Source: Branchiostoma floridae (lineage: Eukaryota > Chordata > Leptocardii > Amphioxiformes > Branchiostomatidae). From it: 64,000 nt of DNA. Positions 1-10,653 of this stretch are shown piece after piece (the first letter of the stretch is position 1; each line of letters begins with the position of its first letter). The DNA is taken from positions 23,439,406-23,503,405 of the forward strand of contig NC_049985.1 in the NCBI RefSeq assembly GCF_000003815.2, read 5' to 3'. Under the pieces are notes generated by a model. The model was not told where the DNA came from and made no database searches. It worked only from the letters and a program-made list of their open reading frames with translations. The translations under genes were made by a program, and so were the position numbers.

Positions 1-274
1 TGTGATGATCATTTGGTTCCCAAACCATCGCGACAAAGGGGTGTACTTGTCCGTCGATTCTTCCTGTAACCTGGGGGTTGTCATGCCGGCGTTCACCTGT
101 GGGGACAGATTGTGAGAGAGGATTCATATGAAGAATTTTTGCAATAGTGATACTAACTTAGCAACTTTTGTATGTCTGGATCGGTAAAGTGTTGTTTTCT
201 GTTAGTTACAGGCAGTCGTAAGTGATGTAAGGCATCAAAGTAATTCAGATATAATTTATAGCAAAAGTCATACA

Positions 275-575
275 TATTGAATTACAACGCTTTTATTGTC
301 ATGTCAAGTCAAAGTCCTTCCCGCTCCATGGTGCATAGGGCGGCGCCCATGTTCTTACAGTAACCCTGGGCCAAACAAATGCAATTACTACAGCAGGGGG
401 CCAAGGCACTGGCTGTGGTGTGTGTTCAAATTATATACTCTTTCCCGAATGCTGAGTGCTAAGCTGAGAAATTAGCACGACCATTTAACACGTCATACCA
501 TATTCGGCCGGAGATCGAACTTACGACGTACCGAATGCATGGCGAACACTCTACCCACTCGTCTCATTGCACCGG
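275..575 (-). mobile_element. tRNA-derived SINE, about 300 bp
   Basis: Read on the minus strand, positions 575 to 505 look like a tRNA gene head: an A-box-like stretch (GAGTGGGTAGAGTGTTCGCC) followed about 30 nt later by a B-box-like AGTTCGATCTC. The element then runs through a non-tRNA body and ends near 285 in an AATAAAAGC-type A-rich tail. This is the layout of a tRNA-derived SINE. The head is too degenerate to be a functional tRNA gene. I did not define target-site duplications. Confidence 0.55.
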
Positions 576-1494
576 CGATAACGCTTGTGTAGGCTAGCAG
601 ACAACAATACTCGGGATGCTAACGTGTCGTTACTTTGACCAATGAGGTCTATTTCTCTTATAACCAAAGGGCACAAAAGTGCATTATCATGTAACTTTTG
701 GTGTAGCCCGAGTTTTGAAACATTAAAGAAGTAAAAGAAATAAAATGTACCGCCGTGAATAAGAAATAATGACACAACATATCCTTTCTCGGCTTGGCTT
801 CGCACGAACGAAGGCACATCAAAATATCAATACACATGTCTGCCTAAAAGCCACAAACGACGGCTATCGGGTCTAATATGCAGTGCACTGTTACGTCGGG
901 TGGCGTAAACCAGTATACAGAATATTTCGCCCGTCCAACAAGTAAAACGGCTGCAATTGCAAGAGATATCCAACTTCTACGTGTGGAAGGGAGGTAAAGG
1001 TGATTGGAAAAGCATCCTGTATACAACGGCTATAACATCTCTAGCCTGTAATAACACAGAACGAAATAAGTCACATGTACGCTCACCGCTATTAAACTGC
1101 TTGGTGGACAATGGGTGATCAGATCACTGGTGCCGTTTTGGCTACAGTCAGAGCAAGTCAGAGTGATAAGACGGCGGGCGATCGGAGGACGGATGGGAGT
1201 ATGGCAGTTCCGGCAATCGTCGGTTAATTCACGACTCGTGCTCAGCAGTATTATTAAAGCACAGTGGATCCTTGTACACTGTACTAGTCCACAGACGATA
1301 AAGGGTGAGAGAAACGCAGAGAAAAAGATGTTTGAGAACGGGGACCCCGGTAACAAATCGTATCTTTGACTTTAAGACCACGGGAAACAGATGAATATGA
1401 CCACGAGAAACAGAAGCGTTTGTTGTTTGTGCGGCGGCAAGGTGGCGAAAGGAATTCCACAAGAGGGCCTCATGGAGCGCTGATATCTCCGGCC
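576..1494. other. non-coding stretch, no supported gene
   Basis: Short overlapping ORFs exist on both strands but none shows a convincing domain. One minus-strand stretch (about 1085-1240) has paired cysteines and ends at a GTGAGC donor-like site, which could be an exon, but no good acceptor is visible. I leave it uncalled. Confidence 0.4.
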
Positions 1495-2075
1495 GATCAG
1501 AGACAAAAGGGTTGTGCCTGGTTGTGCCGTAAACAACATGTGGTATGAGTAACAAACTGCCAAGAAGTTTCCACGTTGAAAGTTATTCTCTAATCGAAAT
1601 CACCAAACACTGGCGAAACAAGGTCACAGATGAAGACTAATTCCTACACAACAATACGCCTGTAAAAATGCCAAAACTATTATGCCGTAAAAATGGGACA
1701 CATTTTTTATCCTGCTGAAACGTGATTTTGGCGGACTTTTTCGAAGTCCTAAGGTCTCGGGCGGTTTGGGGCAAGATTTGGGCCAGATCAGAGACAAAAG
1801 GGTTGTGCCTGGTTGTGCCGTAAACAACATGTGGTATGAGTAACAAACTGCCAAGAAGTTTCCACGTTGAAAGTTATTCTCTAATCGAAATCACCAAACA
1901 CTGGCGAAACAAGGTCACAGATGAAGACTAATTCCTACACAACAATACGCCTGTAAAAATGCCAAAACTATTATGCCGTAAAAATGGGACACATTTTTTA
2001 TCCTGCTGAAACGTGATTTTGGCGGACTTTTTCGAAGTCCTAAGGTCTCGGGCGGTTTGGGGCAAGATTTGGGCC
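1495..2075. repeat. perfect or near-perfect tandem duplication, period 291 bp
   Basis: The segment starting GATCAGAGACAAAAGG at 1495 repeats at 1786, and the two copies read identically to the eye until about 2075. The unit contains no convincing coding sequence; its ORFs are duplicated along with it. The absence of visible divergence suggests either a very recent duplication or an assembly artefact. Confidence 0.9.
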
Positions 2076-2247
2076 CACGAGATTAAGGTTGGCTGTCTTA
2101 CTCAACCCAAGCACTCACTCCCAAAAACCACCATGTACGATTCACAACGTAACGCTCTCGGTTTATTTAGACCTAGTCACTCTAAACATCTTGTAGCGTA
2201 TCTATTAAATGCACACAATACAAGCTATCATTAGCAAGGTACACTCA

Positions 2248-2354
2248 CCGAAATTGAAGACGAGGGGCGCCCAAGAGTCAGACGCGTGCGGGTTCTTGCC
2301 GGGCTGGCTCCGCTGAACGGGATACGGCTCCGAACAGGACGAGTACGTAGCGCA
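2248..2354 (-). CDS. candidate minus-strand coding exon (unidentified)
   Basis: On the minus strand a short open stretch begins after an acceptor-like TTTGAAGCCAG and ends at a strong donor, TTTCG|GTGAGT. The translation has a natural composition (it includes EPYPVQRSQPGKNPHASDSW) and belongs to no family I recognise. A second open stretch after a good pyrimidine-rich acceptor lies upstream at about 2647-2405, also on the minus strand. The pair may be parts of a minus-strand gene, but I could not join them in frame. Low confidence. Confidence 0.25.
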
Positions 2355-2649
2355 CTGGCTTCAAACAAACAATTTTTGGCCAAGGAAGTGGTCGCTACAA
2401 GGAACTACGCTCTGCTGAGACAAGGAGTGTTCTGGACTTGCCAGTACGATGCCAAAACATGACATGAAATGTATAGTTTGGGAGCAAAAAAGTTGGGAGT
2501 AGTAGTAGAATTGTCCGTCTTCCTATTCCCACCACGCCGTGCTATTAAAGAAAGAATGTCCGCTTGAGGAATAAATGTGTCCCACATGCGCCAGTGCCCG
2601 AGCTGTGTCCGGACCGCCTGGAAGGCCTGGCTCTAAACAAAAGGCAGTT

Positions 2650-4755
2650 CAACAGACCGTTTCGGATTTTTCTGATTAGCACAGCGGCTTGTTGCGGGTG
2701 TGACGAGAATCCAGCACAACATGGCACAGATGACACAGACTTGTCATTTCCATGGTGGTCCGGTGACAATAAATCATGCGGTCTGCTTTTAATACAAGGA
2801 ATTCCCGCTTTTACAGGAGTTTATAACAACACAGCTTGTCGTTCAAATTCATTCCTTTCAAAACATTGTTTCTGTCGTAACTATCCAAACGGGGGCGATT
2901 CAGACGCAACCATCTATCAAAACGGGAGATTGAGATGTACTTGTCAAAAAGGGGGTACTTTACGATTGCTACATTGCAACCCAAAAACGCTAAAAACAAC
3001 AATAGCGAATCAGAACATTTAAACCCTAAACCCTTTCGTGCCTAGCCTATCTTAAAAACTAGTGCTAAGTTTTAACGGCTACAATGTTTCCTGTTAATTG
3101 ACGAAGCGTAAAATAATGAATTCTTGGACCATCTTTCTTGAGGTGTGCTTCAACAGTCGGCCGTATGATTTTCGCCCGTACTGATATTATCTAATCTTTT
3201 AACAATAATAAGTGACAGTCACACTGTTCCCTTTCAGCTTGTCATTGGTCCGGGATGTATCCGTACATATGGGAATATGGTGTCGCGATCCATATTTTCT
3301 AAGACATCGGCGAAATGAACTTGCGATGTATAAACGATAAATAACTCGCAACTCGCCCTGATAATCCGTCTCAAACTTTTTAAGGCATCTTATCCACTAT
3401 CTAGTGAATAATCGAATAGTTTAGTCGATTTTTGTTTATCATGCATCAAATACTGACTCAGAGTCATTTCAAATTAAAAACTTCCGTTAACAGTCCTGGT
3501 TTTACTGACCCCCTATTTTCTTGTTCCCAAATGTGTCTAAATGGGGCTTGCTACTCTGAGGTATATACTGCTCTAATTAGATACAAAATAAAACACGTTT
3601 GTATCCACTCCGCCACATTTATCTTCTATTAAACACATACCAACATGTCTAAGTGTAACAACCACAATCGAATGTATTGACATTTTAACAAAAAGAACTA
3701 GGGTATCCATTTGACACGCTGCAACTATAGCGGGATAGAAATACATTGTGCATAGGTAGAATGATCTAGCAAAACCTCATGATTTGACCTAAACATGGCA
3801 AAAACGATTAAGGTTCACAATTCACTCTGGCACTAACGTGAATGTTTAAGTTGAGTCGGTGGGGAAGGGGGTTGGTACAATTTGGCAAAGAAAAGGCACG
3901 GGGCATGACACCACATGAGCACGGTTTAGAGATTTTTAAAGCCGAAACCATGGAGGCAAAAAATCTGGTTGTGGTTCAAAGATGTCAGAGATCAGGGGAG
4001 GATGTTTGGCCAAATCTGCTGCAATTAGCTGTCACAGAAAATGAGTTACGACCAGGGCTGGGGCCAGAGGGTACGTATGAAATGTCAGAGTGGCCTTGAC
4101 TGCACTGAAGGTGCACGGAACGAAGAGTAGAACAGATGGCAAAAATTATCGTGGTGATTCTCAGAATCCGGCGATGTGACAAATTTAGTCACTGTGTCAG
4201 ATAGATAGTATGTCGACCAAACACCGAGAAAACCACGACAACGGAACTTTTATGCATTTTTCACGAAAATTCAAGACTACACATGTAAACTTTTACGCTA
4301 ACAGTGATGGGGTTTTGTGCGCGTGAAAAGTTGCGCATGAAAAATCTGCGGGTGACAACATGCACATTCGCTTATTTCCCGGGGATTTGGAAAGTTTTTG
4401 TACTTTTACATTTGAGATACTTAAACAGAACGCTCAAAATCTTTTGATAACCATTAGTGTTGATAGTTAGCAGGGATTTTAACCCATGTCCTATCCGGTA
4501 ACTTCCCTGGGTGGTGTCCCTGCAGACGTGTTAGACATTCGCGTATACAAGAACGGGATCCCGTCTGTATTTCCCTGTTGCCGTTATATCAGAAGAAAAC
4601 TAAATCACATCCAGTATTCAGAATATGTATAGACTGGCTGGCATCTCTCTATTGTATTCATCCGCTAAAAGAATTCGTCACCATGATCTTAGAACATGGC
4701 CATCTTTCCTCAGCCAATCAGGAGCGAGTATTTCTTGTGACTAAATCCACAGAGT
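2650..4755. other. long non-coding stretch, nothing recognised
   Basis: An AT-rich region. A 152-codon plus-strand frame (2564-3022) is the longest open frame but has no recognisable domain and no splice or promoter context. No repeat family seen elsewhere in the window occurs here. Confidence 0.4.
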
Positions 4756-4760
4756 ATGGC

Positions 4761-4900
4761 GTCCCTAGGGGTAGGGGTGTACTAAGTAACGAATAAATTG
4801 ACTAAGTTGGAGACGCCCACCATTCAACTGAATGGTCTCCCTAGGGGTAGGGGTGTACCAACCAACGAATAAATTGACTAAGTTGGAGACGACCACCTTT
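4761..4900. repeat. two-copy tandem repeat, period 76 bp
   Basis: CCCTAGGGGTAGGGGTGTAC and the following AACGAATAAATTGACTAAG occur twice, 76 bp apart, with a few differences between copies. It lies just beyond the poly(A) signal of the minus-strand gene ending near 4973. Confidence 0.8.
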
Positions 4901-4972
4901 CTCATGCAAATAAAAGCACTTAAAGAATTAACAAAAAGGTAAACAGCAAATCAACCTTTGTTACTGAACATC

Positions 4973-4978
4973 TTTATT
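4973..4978 (-). terminator. canonical poly(A) signal AATAAA (minus strand)
   Basis: The minus strand reads AATAAA here. It is followed within about 15-40 nt by a T/GT-rich stretch, as expected downstream of a cleavage site. It lies about 620 nt beyond the stop codon of the minus-strand terminal exon at 5598-5801, giving a 3' UTR of ordinary length. Confidence 0.45.
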
Positions 4979-5597
4979 CATAACATGAACAAAGGAAATT
5001 CAGAAAGGAAAAGTCAGAAAACTAACAAGACAATAATAAAGAGTTTCTTGTAACAAGAAAACGTACGAACAGCATTATCTAGCTAGTTACATCAAATACA
5101 TGAAAAATATAACCGCATTGGCAACGGTTACATCAAGCTAGGGAACAGGTTCTCAAGATAGTAAAGAAAAACTTTAAAAGTAGAGATGCTACATAAAAAC
5201 ATGCGCGTAAAATTGATAAAAATGAAGCAAACATGTGGTATACGATCAATACTTCCATAAAACTTTAAAAGAGAAACAAACTAAAATGGAGGAAGATGTG
5301 GTCTACCAGGAACGGGTCGAACTGGGAACAGGACAGCTCTTCAGGACGGTTACTCCAGCAGGGTGAATGAAATGGGGGAGGGGACAGCGACATAATTTGG
5401 CTGGTCTGTCTGGCAGGAATTGGTCAGTATCAAAACTACAAAACAGTTCGGCAGAGATGCCAATATGCTGCAGCAAAACGTCCGCCAGCTCGAGCTGGAA
5501 CTCAGCTGGAACAGTGTACGCGTACGGAACTCGCCTGTACATACTGTGAAAACGGCTGAACATTCTCGAGAAATTGGCCTTCAAGAGATGCCACGTC

Positions 5598-5801
5598 CTA
5601 CTCATTTGAGGTCAGGTTGAGAACTGGGATCAATCTGATCTCCTTGATCTGACATTCACCCAAAAACAATGGCATTGTGGTGAAAAAAAGTGTTGTAAAA
5701 CCTGACATGAATTTCACACAAGCCTCATGGGGAAAGGTGTGAGGCGCCATCACCAGGGTCATGAATGAGAAATAGAAGAATGTAGCCTGTCTGTTCGCTT
5801 G
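5598..5801 (-). CDS. probable terminal coding exon of a minus-strand gene (unidentified)
   Basis: A strong pyrimidine-rich acceptor (TTTGTTTTCCTAG, minus strand) is followed by 67 phase-0 codons and a TAG stop. The peptide is rich in hydrophobic residues; its middle part, HEACVKFMSGFTTLFFTTMP, could be membrane associated, and it ends LNLTSNE. The next AATAAA on the same strand is at about 4973. I recognise no family. The upstream exons were not found: the adjacent minus-strand stretch (about 5980-6080) has a GTAAGT donor but stops in every frame. An alternative 100-codon frame at 5303-5605 would fall in the 3' UTR. The acceptor, open frame, stop and poly(A) signal support the call; coding status is not proven. 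Confidence 0.42.
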   Translation of the reverse strand, partial: QANRQATFFYFSFMTLVMAPHTFPHEACVKFMSGFTTLFFTTMPLFLGECQIKEIRLIPVLNLTSNE

Positions 5802-5809
5802 CTAGGAAA

Positions 5810-6800
5810 ACAAACTACATGTTTCTAGTGACTATAACAGTGTATTTTGCTTCGGAAAGATGGCCATGTTCTAAGTCAGTTAGATCATGGGAGTGGCCTG
5901 ACTATGTGGATTTGGTACTGCTCCGCCCACCCGAGGAGTTTGTTGGGGTCCCCGAGGGCGGCTACAGTGAGAACTTACTTTGGTATGCAATCACGCGACA
6001 CATCACATATCGCTATCAAAGGAAAAGGCCGGTGTCATAACGTTGAGAGATCTTTTGTCGGCCTAACAGCAGAAGGCCATTTGTTTTGCATATAGATTAA
6101 TCGCCATCGAGAGAACTGTTATACGACATGGTGTGAATTAATACCTCCCGCGATGCATTCTACCACCCTCTTGTAAGGCCACATTTGTAACAAGGAGGTT
6201 TTATCCTTGATTGTATTAATAGGTAACGGCGGAATTTTGATATCGCAACGTTCACAGACCAAACACCCAACGAAAGCAGTAATGATTACAGACTTCAACC
6301 CCCGTACACGCCCGACAACACGTAGAAACTAAGTTTTCTATGCTGATCATGAGTCTCCGTGAGGTGAAGATCTCATTATGGCTCCAGGTGTATTATTTTA
6401 GACGTCATTTTCATGTCTAGCAAATGAGCGCTCGAAATCATTACAGAAAGTTGAGAATGAACAAACAAGGCATAGCCACAAGTGGGAAGTAACAGAACAT
6501 ATCACGAGACAGATACATTTTAATATACAAAGGAGGTTTCTTGTTGATACAAACGTCCGGTGAGAGACAATAGAGGCACGCCTGCGAATGTGGTGAAATT
6601 TCACCAAATTGCACTATTTTGTTTTTTCGTCTGCTTTCATTGTATGTGACCCCGGTGGTGGAAAGACGAAGTTAGCCTGGCCAATCCACGGTAGACTGGA
6701 TTCCAGGTTACTTTTGGACCAGCTCGATCTTCATGGATCGTAGTGCAGCGCCGTGATCTTTACTGTTATTTGCTTTTGAATGTATATTCCATTACATTAT
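5810..6800. other. non-coding stretch
   Basis: Only short unsupported ORFs on both strands. No repeat shared with the gene array was found here. Confidence 0.4.
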
Positions 6801-6810
6801 TTTGTCGTAC

Positions 6811-7345
6811 CCAACAGAAACATACTTTCTAAAGATACTTTGCTGCACCTTAAGGTGTTTGATACAAACTGCCCCAAGTGCATAGTAAACATGAACACAC
6901 TCTTCATGCGTTGTCGACTTACAGTATCTTTGGTTTGGAATGTGGTAGTCACCCTTTGAGTCGGTGTGACAAATGGGCCTGTAATGCTCACGACTCTCTA
7001 CACATACACGACTTATTAGCCCCAGGCAGGACTGAGTCCGGCATGTTATGACAAATTTCCCCCTTTTTCCTTTTACTTCTATGTTGTAGGACCATTCGGT
7101 GCAAGCCGGGCTAAGAAAGCTACGAGAGGTGTGCCTCGATCACAACATTCATGTATATCCCTTAAAGATGAGTCGCCCCCTGGACCGCCTGATCAAGGCA
7201 GGCACGCAGGCGAAACCCAACAAAAACATACTGTATTGTCCAAACATTACGTAGTATAGCTTAAAGATACCTTGCTGCACCTTAGGGTGTTTGATACAAA
7301 ATGTCCAAAGTACAGTAAACATGAATACACTCTTCATGTCGTGTA
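6811..7345. repeat. diverged direct repeat, about 110 bp, two copies
   Basis: The segment at about 6815-6915 (CTTTGCTGCACCTTAAGGTG and flanks) recurs at about 7215-7345 with substitutions and a short internal insertion. Both copies produce a minus-strand peptide containing MKSVFMFT, which is a consequence of the repeat and not evidence of a gene. Confidence 0.65.
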
Positions 7346-7349
7346 GACT

Positions 7350-8760
7350 CAAACATCAAGATGTTCTTGAGATACATAGCAGGACTGGTCTAACCATTTT
7401 AAAGCTAAGGGTACAAACCGACGTACGTGCAACTGCGAGTGCGTGGTGTCTACGTGCCACAACTGGTGCTGGTAAACGGGCTGCTAACTTCAGCTCGGTC
7501 TTGCAGATGGGGCATTGTGGACGGTTATAATTGTTTAACTTAATTCAAGGTGAAATATGGTCAATGAGATCAGCCGTGTTGTATTTTATAAGGTCAAAAG
7601 TCACATAACAGCGTTTAACGGTTCATTTCTTATGGAATCCTATACTGGTCTTCCCATAACTATTGTTAGGCATAATTTGGAAAGATGTAAATGTTTTGAA
7701 GAAATATTAGACAAGTAAGAGAGGACGTCCTAGTCACAACGAGGTGTGATTAGAGGATGTAGTGCCCCACCGTTATACACATGGTTTAGCGTTTCTGTGT
7801 TTGTCCTGATCAGAATAAATGCGTTACTGATAACCAAAGGCATCCATGAAGGAGGGTCTCGAGGAAATAAGTACCACATAATCGCCCCCCCCCCCCCCTT
7901 CACGGAGATGTAAACAAACCGCCACTGATCATTAGAACAGAACCACTCACACTCACAGAACAGAGCAGATCCATCGCGACGATAATCACGCTGACCCAAA
8001 AGGATGACATGTTTCTTCCTCCTCCTGACATAACCTTAAACTAAGATGCCCCATTTCATGTTCTCCCTGGAGCGCCCAGCTTCCGATATTAAAGGGCGCC
8101 GGCCACCCACGTCACCAAGCGGCAAGCGGGGAGATGGCACCCCGTGGCCGGCATGGGCCCGACGAACACGTGTCCCGGCATAGGAAGTAACCCTTCAGAT
8201 TGACGTAAACCCGACCTCACTATACTTCTGGGCCTCCAAAACGTTCATCGCTAGGTCGCTGCAAGAAAACGTTGACGTATTGGAAAAAAAGCTAGCAAAA
8301 TTCTTGGGACAAGGGCCCGGAAGTCCTTTTTTGGATAAAGAATAAAGTTCGGGATAAGAAATCCTTCGCCCCGTTTGAGGGTAGCTTTAGAGGGCAGACG
8401 TAAAAGCCCCCCCCCCCCCCGAATTTTTTTCCACATTGCCCGAAACTGCGACAGGCAGGACTCTCGTCTAGATCACAAACCACCAGGGCACACATCGAAC
8501 AGGTCGTCATGTACACTGAGTAGCACGGAACAAAACTAAGACGGCATGAAGAGTGGCTTCTGTATCATGATCATGCCCTACTTCCACGGGGAGTATTCCA
8601 AAATAGGAAAATCCCGACGAAGGAGTGTCCGTTTGCGTTTTAATCATAGTTAGCACGTTTCAAGATCCATACCCTGGGAGCCAGACAGGACCGGGTAGCT
8701 AGCGAGTTTAGTTCGGGGAACCAAGCCAGTTACCCCGCCGATCTCACATTAGCATTGCCA
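7350..8760. other. non-coding stretch with two poly-C runs
   Basis: No gene was recognised. Pure C runs of 14 nt occur at 7885-7898 and 8407-8420. Homology with the lectin-receptor array starts only at about 8765, so this is the left edge of the array. Confidence 0.5.
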
Positions 8761-8797
8761 CACTTTTTTGTAATTTGCCGCCATCTGATGTTTACAG

Positions 8798-8920
8798 AAC
8801 ATATCAAAGATAAAACAAAAAGAACAAAAGGTCCATTGTACTGGGGGATTCTTTTGAGAAACATGAATTGGCAAAGTTTTGCATGCATAAGATCACTAAA
8901 GCCTTTTTACACCAAATAGT
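8798..8920 (+). pseudogene. gene A: decayed NPxY-tail exon copy
   Basis: The acceptor region matches that of the functional NPxY exons (CATCTGATGTTTACAG). The following frame starts HIKDKTK, a degenerate counterpart of EPIENTT, then loses all similarity, has no NPxY motif and no matching donor. Equivalent relics occur at 25374, 39172 and 60712 in genes B, C and D. This is the leftmost array-related sequence in gene A. Confidence 0.55.
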
Positions 8921-9008
8921 CGTAAATTACAATTTCAAGTAATTGTCTGCAGGGGTATTAAACATTCTGTTGTGACAAACTTCTTAAAGATGGCAGGCTT
9001 CTTTGTAA

Positions 9009-9255
9009 GGCCCTTTTTCCACTAGACGGCGATTACGCTGCGCTCTCACTGCGACCTATGTAGGATATGTGTAACCTTCGCTTTCGAATTTCACACTGGG
9101 TATATCATACATTGACGTTGAAGTGTGAATGAGAAGACAACAAAATACACAAAGTGTAAAAAGATTCGTTTCTTTTCTATGAAATTCGTTGAGCGATCTG
9201 TGAAATTTGAGGTCGCAGAGAGAGCGCGTTGGGAGCGTCGTCCTGGTGGTTTGGT
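9009..9255. mobile_element. inverted-repeat (MITE-like) element R2, gene A copy
   Basis: The ends are imperfect inverted repeats of about 45 bp: CCACTAGACGGCGATTACGC on the left and, complementary to it, a GGTCGCAGAGAGAGCGC...GTCGTCCTGGTGG end on the right. Sister copies lie at 25688-25917, 39390-39630 and 60925-61300, at the same place in each gene. No coding capacity. Confidence 0.6.
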
Positions 9256-9762
9256 AAAGGTGGGGTCACACGTGCGTATATAAATTTTATTTAAGTCCGT
9301 ATGAGGTGCGCATGGGAGTATTTTTGCCTCCAACAGGCCCCACAGGTCGTTGGAATAATATTAGAAGTTGGACAAACGTAAAAAGGTAACATGTGAGACG
9401 AGTTAGCTGGGTCGCTAACCATACTTTTTGGTCAGCTAACTCATCTGGCATGATATGTATCTATATTTTTTCAATTTGTACTATTTTTCCTGCGACCTGT
9501 GGAGCCTGGAAGAGACTAAGAGCTTCATACGCACCTCAAACGGACTTGAATATATACGCATGTGTGAACCCAACTGACTGGAATATATACGCATGTGTGA
9601 ACCCACCTGACTGGTCACAACATTTTTGTACATGTTTTGAATAGATGGGAGTTTTTTTTTTAAAATCAAACTGAGTCGTTATATTAGAATATACTTGGAG
9701 TTTATTGTTGTTTCTTATTTTCTGTCTCCATTTAGAGAGGAATGTGTTCTTCATACGCTCCT

Positions 9763-10215
9763 AATAGGTCCCTTTACACGAGAAGGAATGAGCCGGAATG
9801 CCGTCAGAATAAAAATTATTTCCTATTACTGGGACTTCGTAGTGTATTCTAGAAATTCTCACTGCATTCCAGGTATTTGTACCCCGTTCCTTTGGCTGGC
9901 CCAAAAGTTTTGAAAAATTTTCAAGGTGAATTTGAACGGCATTCAAAGTATATTCTAAATGTATTTCAACTATTCTAACTGCAGTATTACCGCATTCTAC
10001 GGCAATCCAACATTATTCGAAACATTCTTATCTCATTCGATGGTGAATCGAAACGGCAAACCACTTCGAATCCTGTCAGAATGTGGCCCAAAGAATATCT
10101 GGAATGCTCTGTACTGAATACACTACGAATTCCTAGGTATAGAAAAGAATTTTCACTCTGACAGCATTTTTGGCTCATTCCTTCTCATGAGAAGGGGATA
10201 TAAGGTCCATTTGGA
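9763..10215. mobile_element. foldback element R1, gene A copy
   Basis: The left arm (GGTCCCTTTACACGAGAAGG, AATGAGCCGGAATGCCGTCA...) and the right arm (...GACAGCATTTTTGGCTCATT, CCTTCTCATGAGAAGGG) are inverted copies of each other with arms of roughly 100-120 bp. The same element lies in the same intron of genes B, C and D, so it was there before the genes duplicated. Confidence 0.65.
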
Positions 10216-10515
10216 ATTCTAACCCGAATGTGGCACGAATTTTGCAAATACTTCATTCCGGCTGGTTCTGCTTGATTCCTGCTAATTCTGTTTCAGTGTG
10301 ACGGTCCGGTGTTTGTGTCAGTAGGTGCGTGTAAGAACAGCACAACTTCTTATAACATTTACCTTTTCTACCATAAAGGAATGAGTAGAGCTGAATGTAT
10401 GTGGTGGGGCAGCACATCTGTGCGTGAACGAAAATGACAAAAGTTCTTAATGGATTGGAGAATGACATTTCCCTTTTTAGAAATTTTATAACTTGCTGTC
10501 ATTTGATATTTACAG

Positions 10516-10653
10516 AACCCATCGAAAATACCACACAAAGTGGACACGATGGACAGCCAACTGCAGAAGATACAGACAAGATGGAGCGTAACGGTGCCAG
10601 GCTGTTGGAGAACCCGACGTACGCGGCGGGTGTGTTACAACAAGACGATAGTG
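10516..10653 (+). CDS. gene A exon: NPxY cytoplasmic tail
   Basis: A phase 1-1 exon of 46 codons after TTGATATTTACAG, donor GTACGT. It contains LLENPTYAAGVLQQ, an NPxY motif of the type bound by PTB-domain and endocytic adaptors. It is acidic and polar with no membrane segment. It is first in the surviving chain of gene A, and no partner exon providing the preceding codon base is visible upstream. Confidence 0.75.

Noticed and set aside
505-575. Functional tRNA gene on the minus strand
   Set aside because: Head of a SINE; the acceptor and other stems do not pair well enough and a SINE body with an A-rich tail follows.
2564-3022. 152-codon Cys-containing plus-strand frame
   Set aside because: No signal peptide, no domain pattern, no splice or promoter context; overlaps better-looking minus-strand stretches.
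5303-5605. 100-codon minus-strand frame
   Set aside because: A stronger exon (5598-5801) with a proper acceptor ends just upstream, and this frame would then be its 3' UTR.
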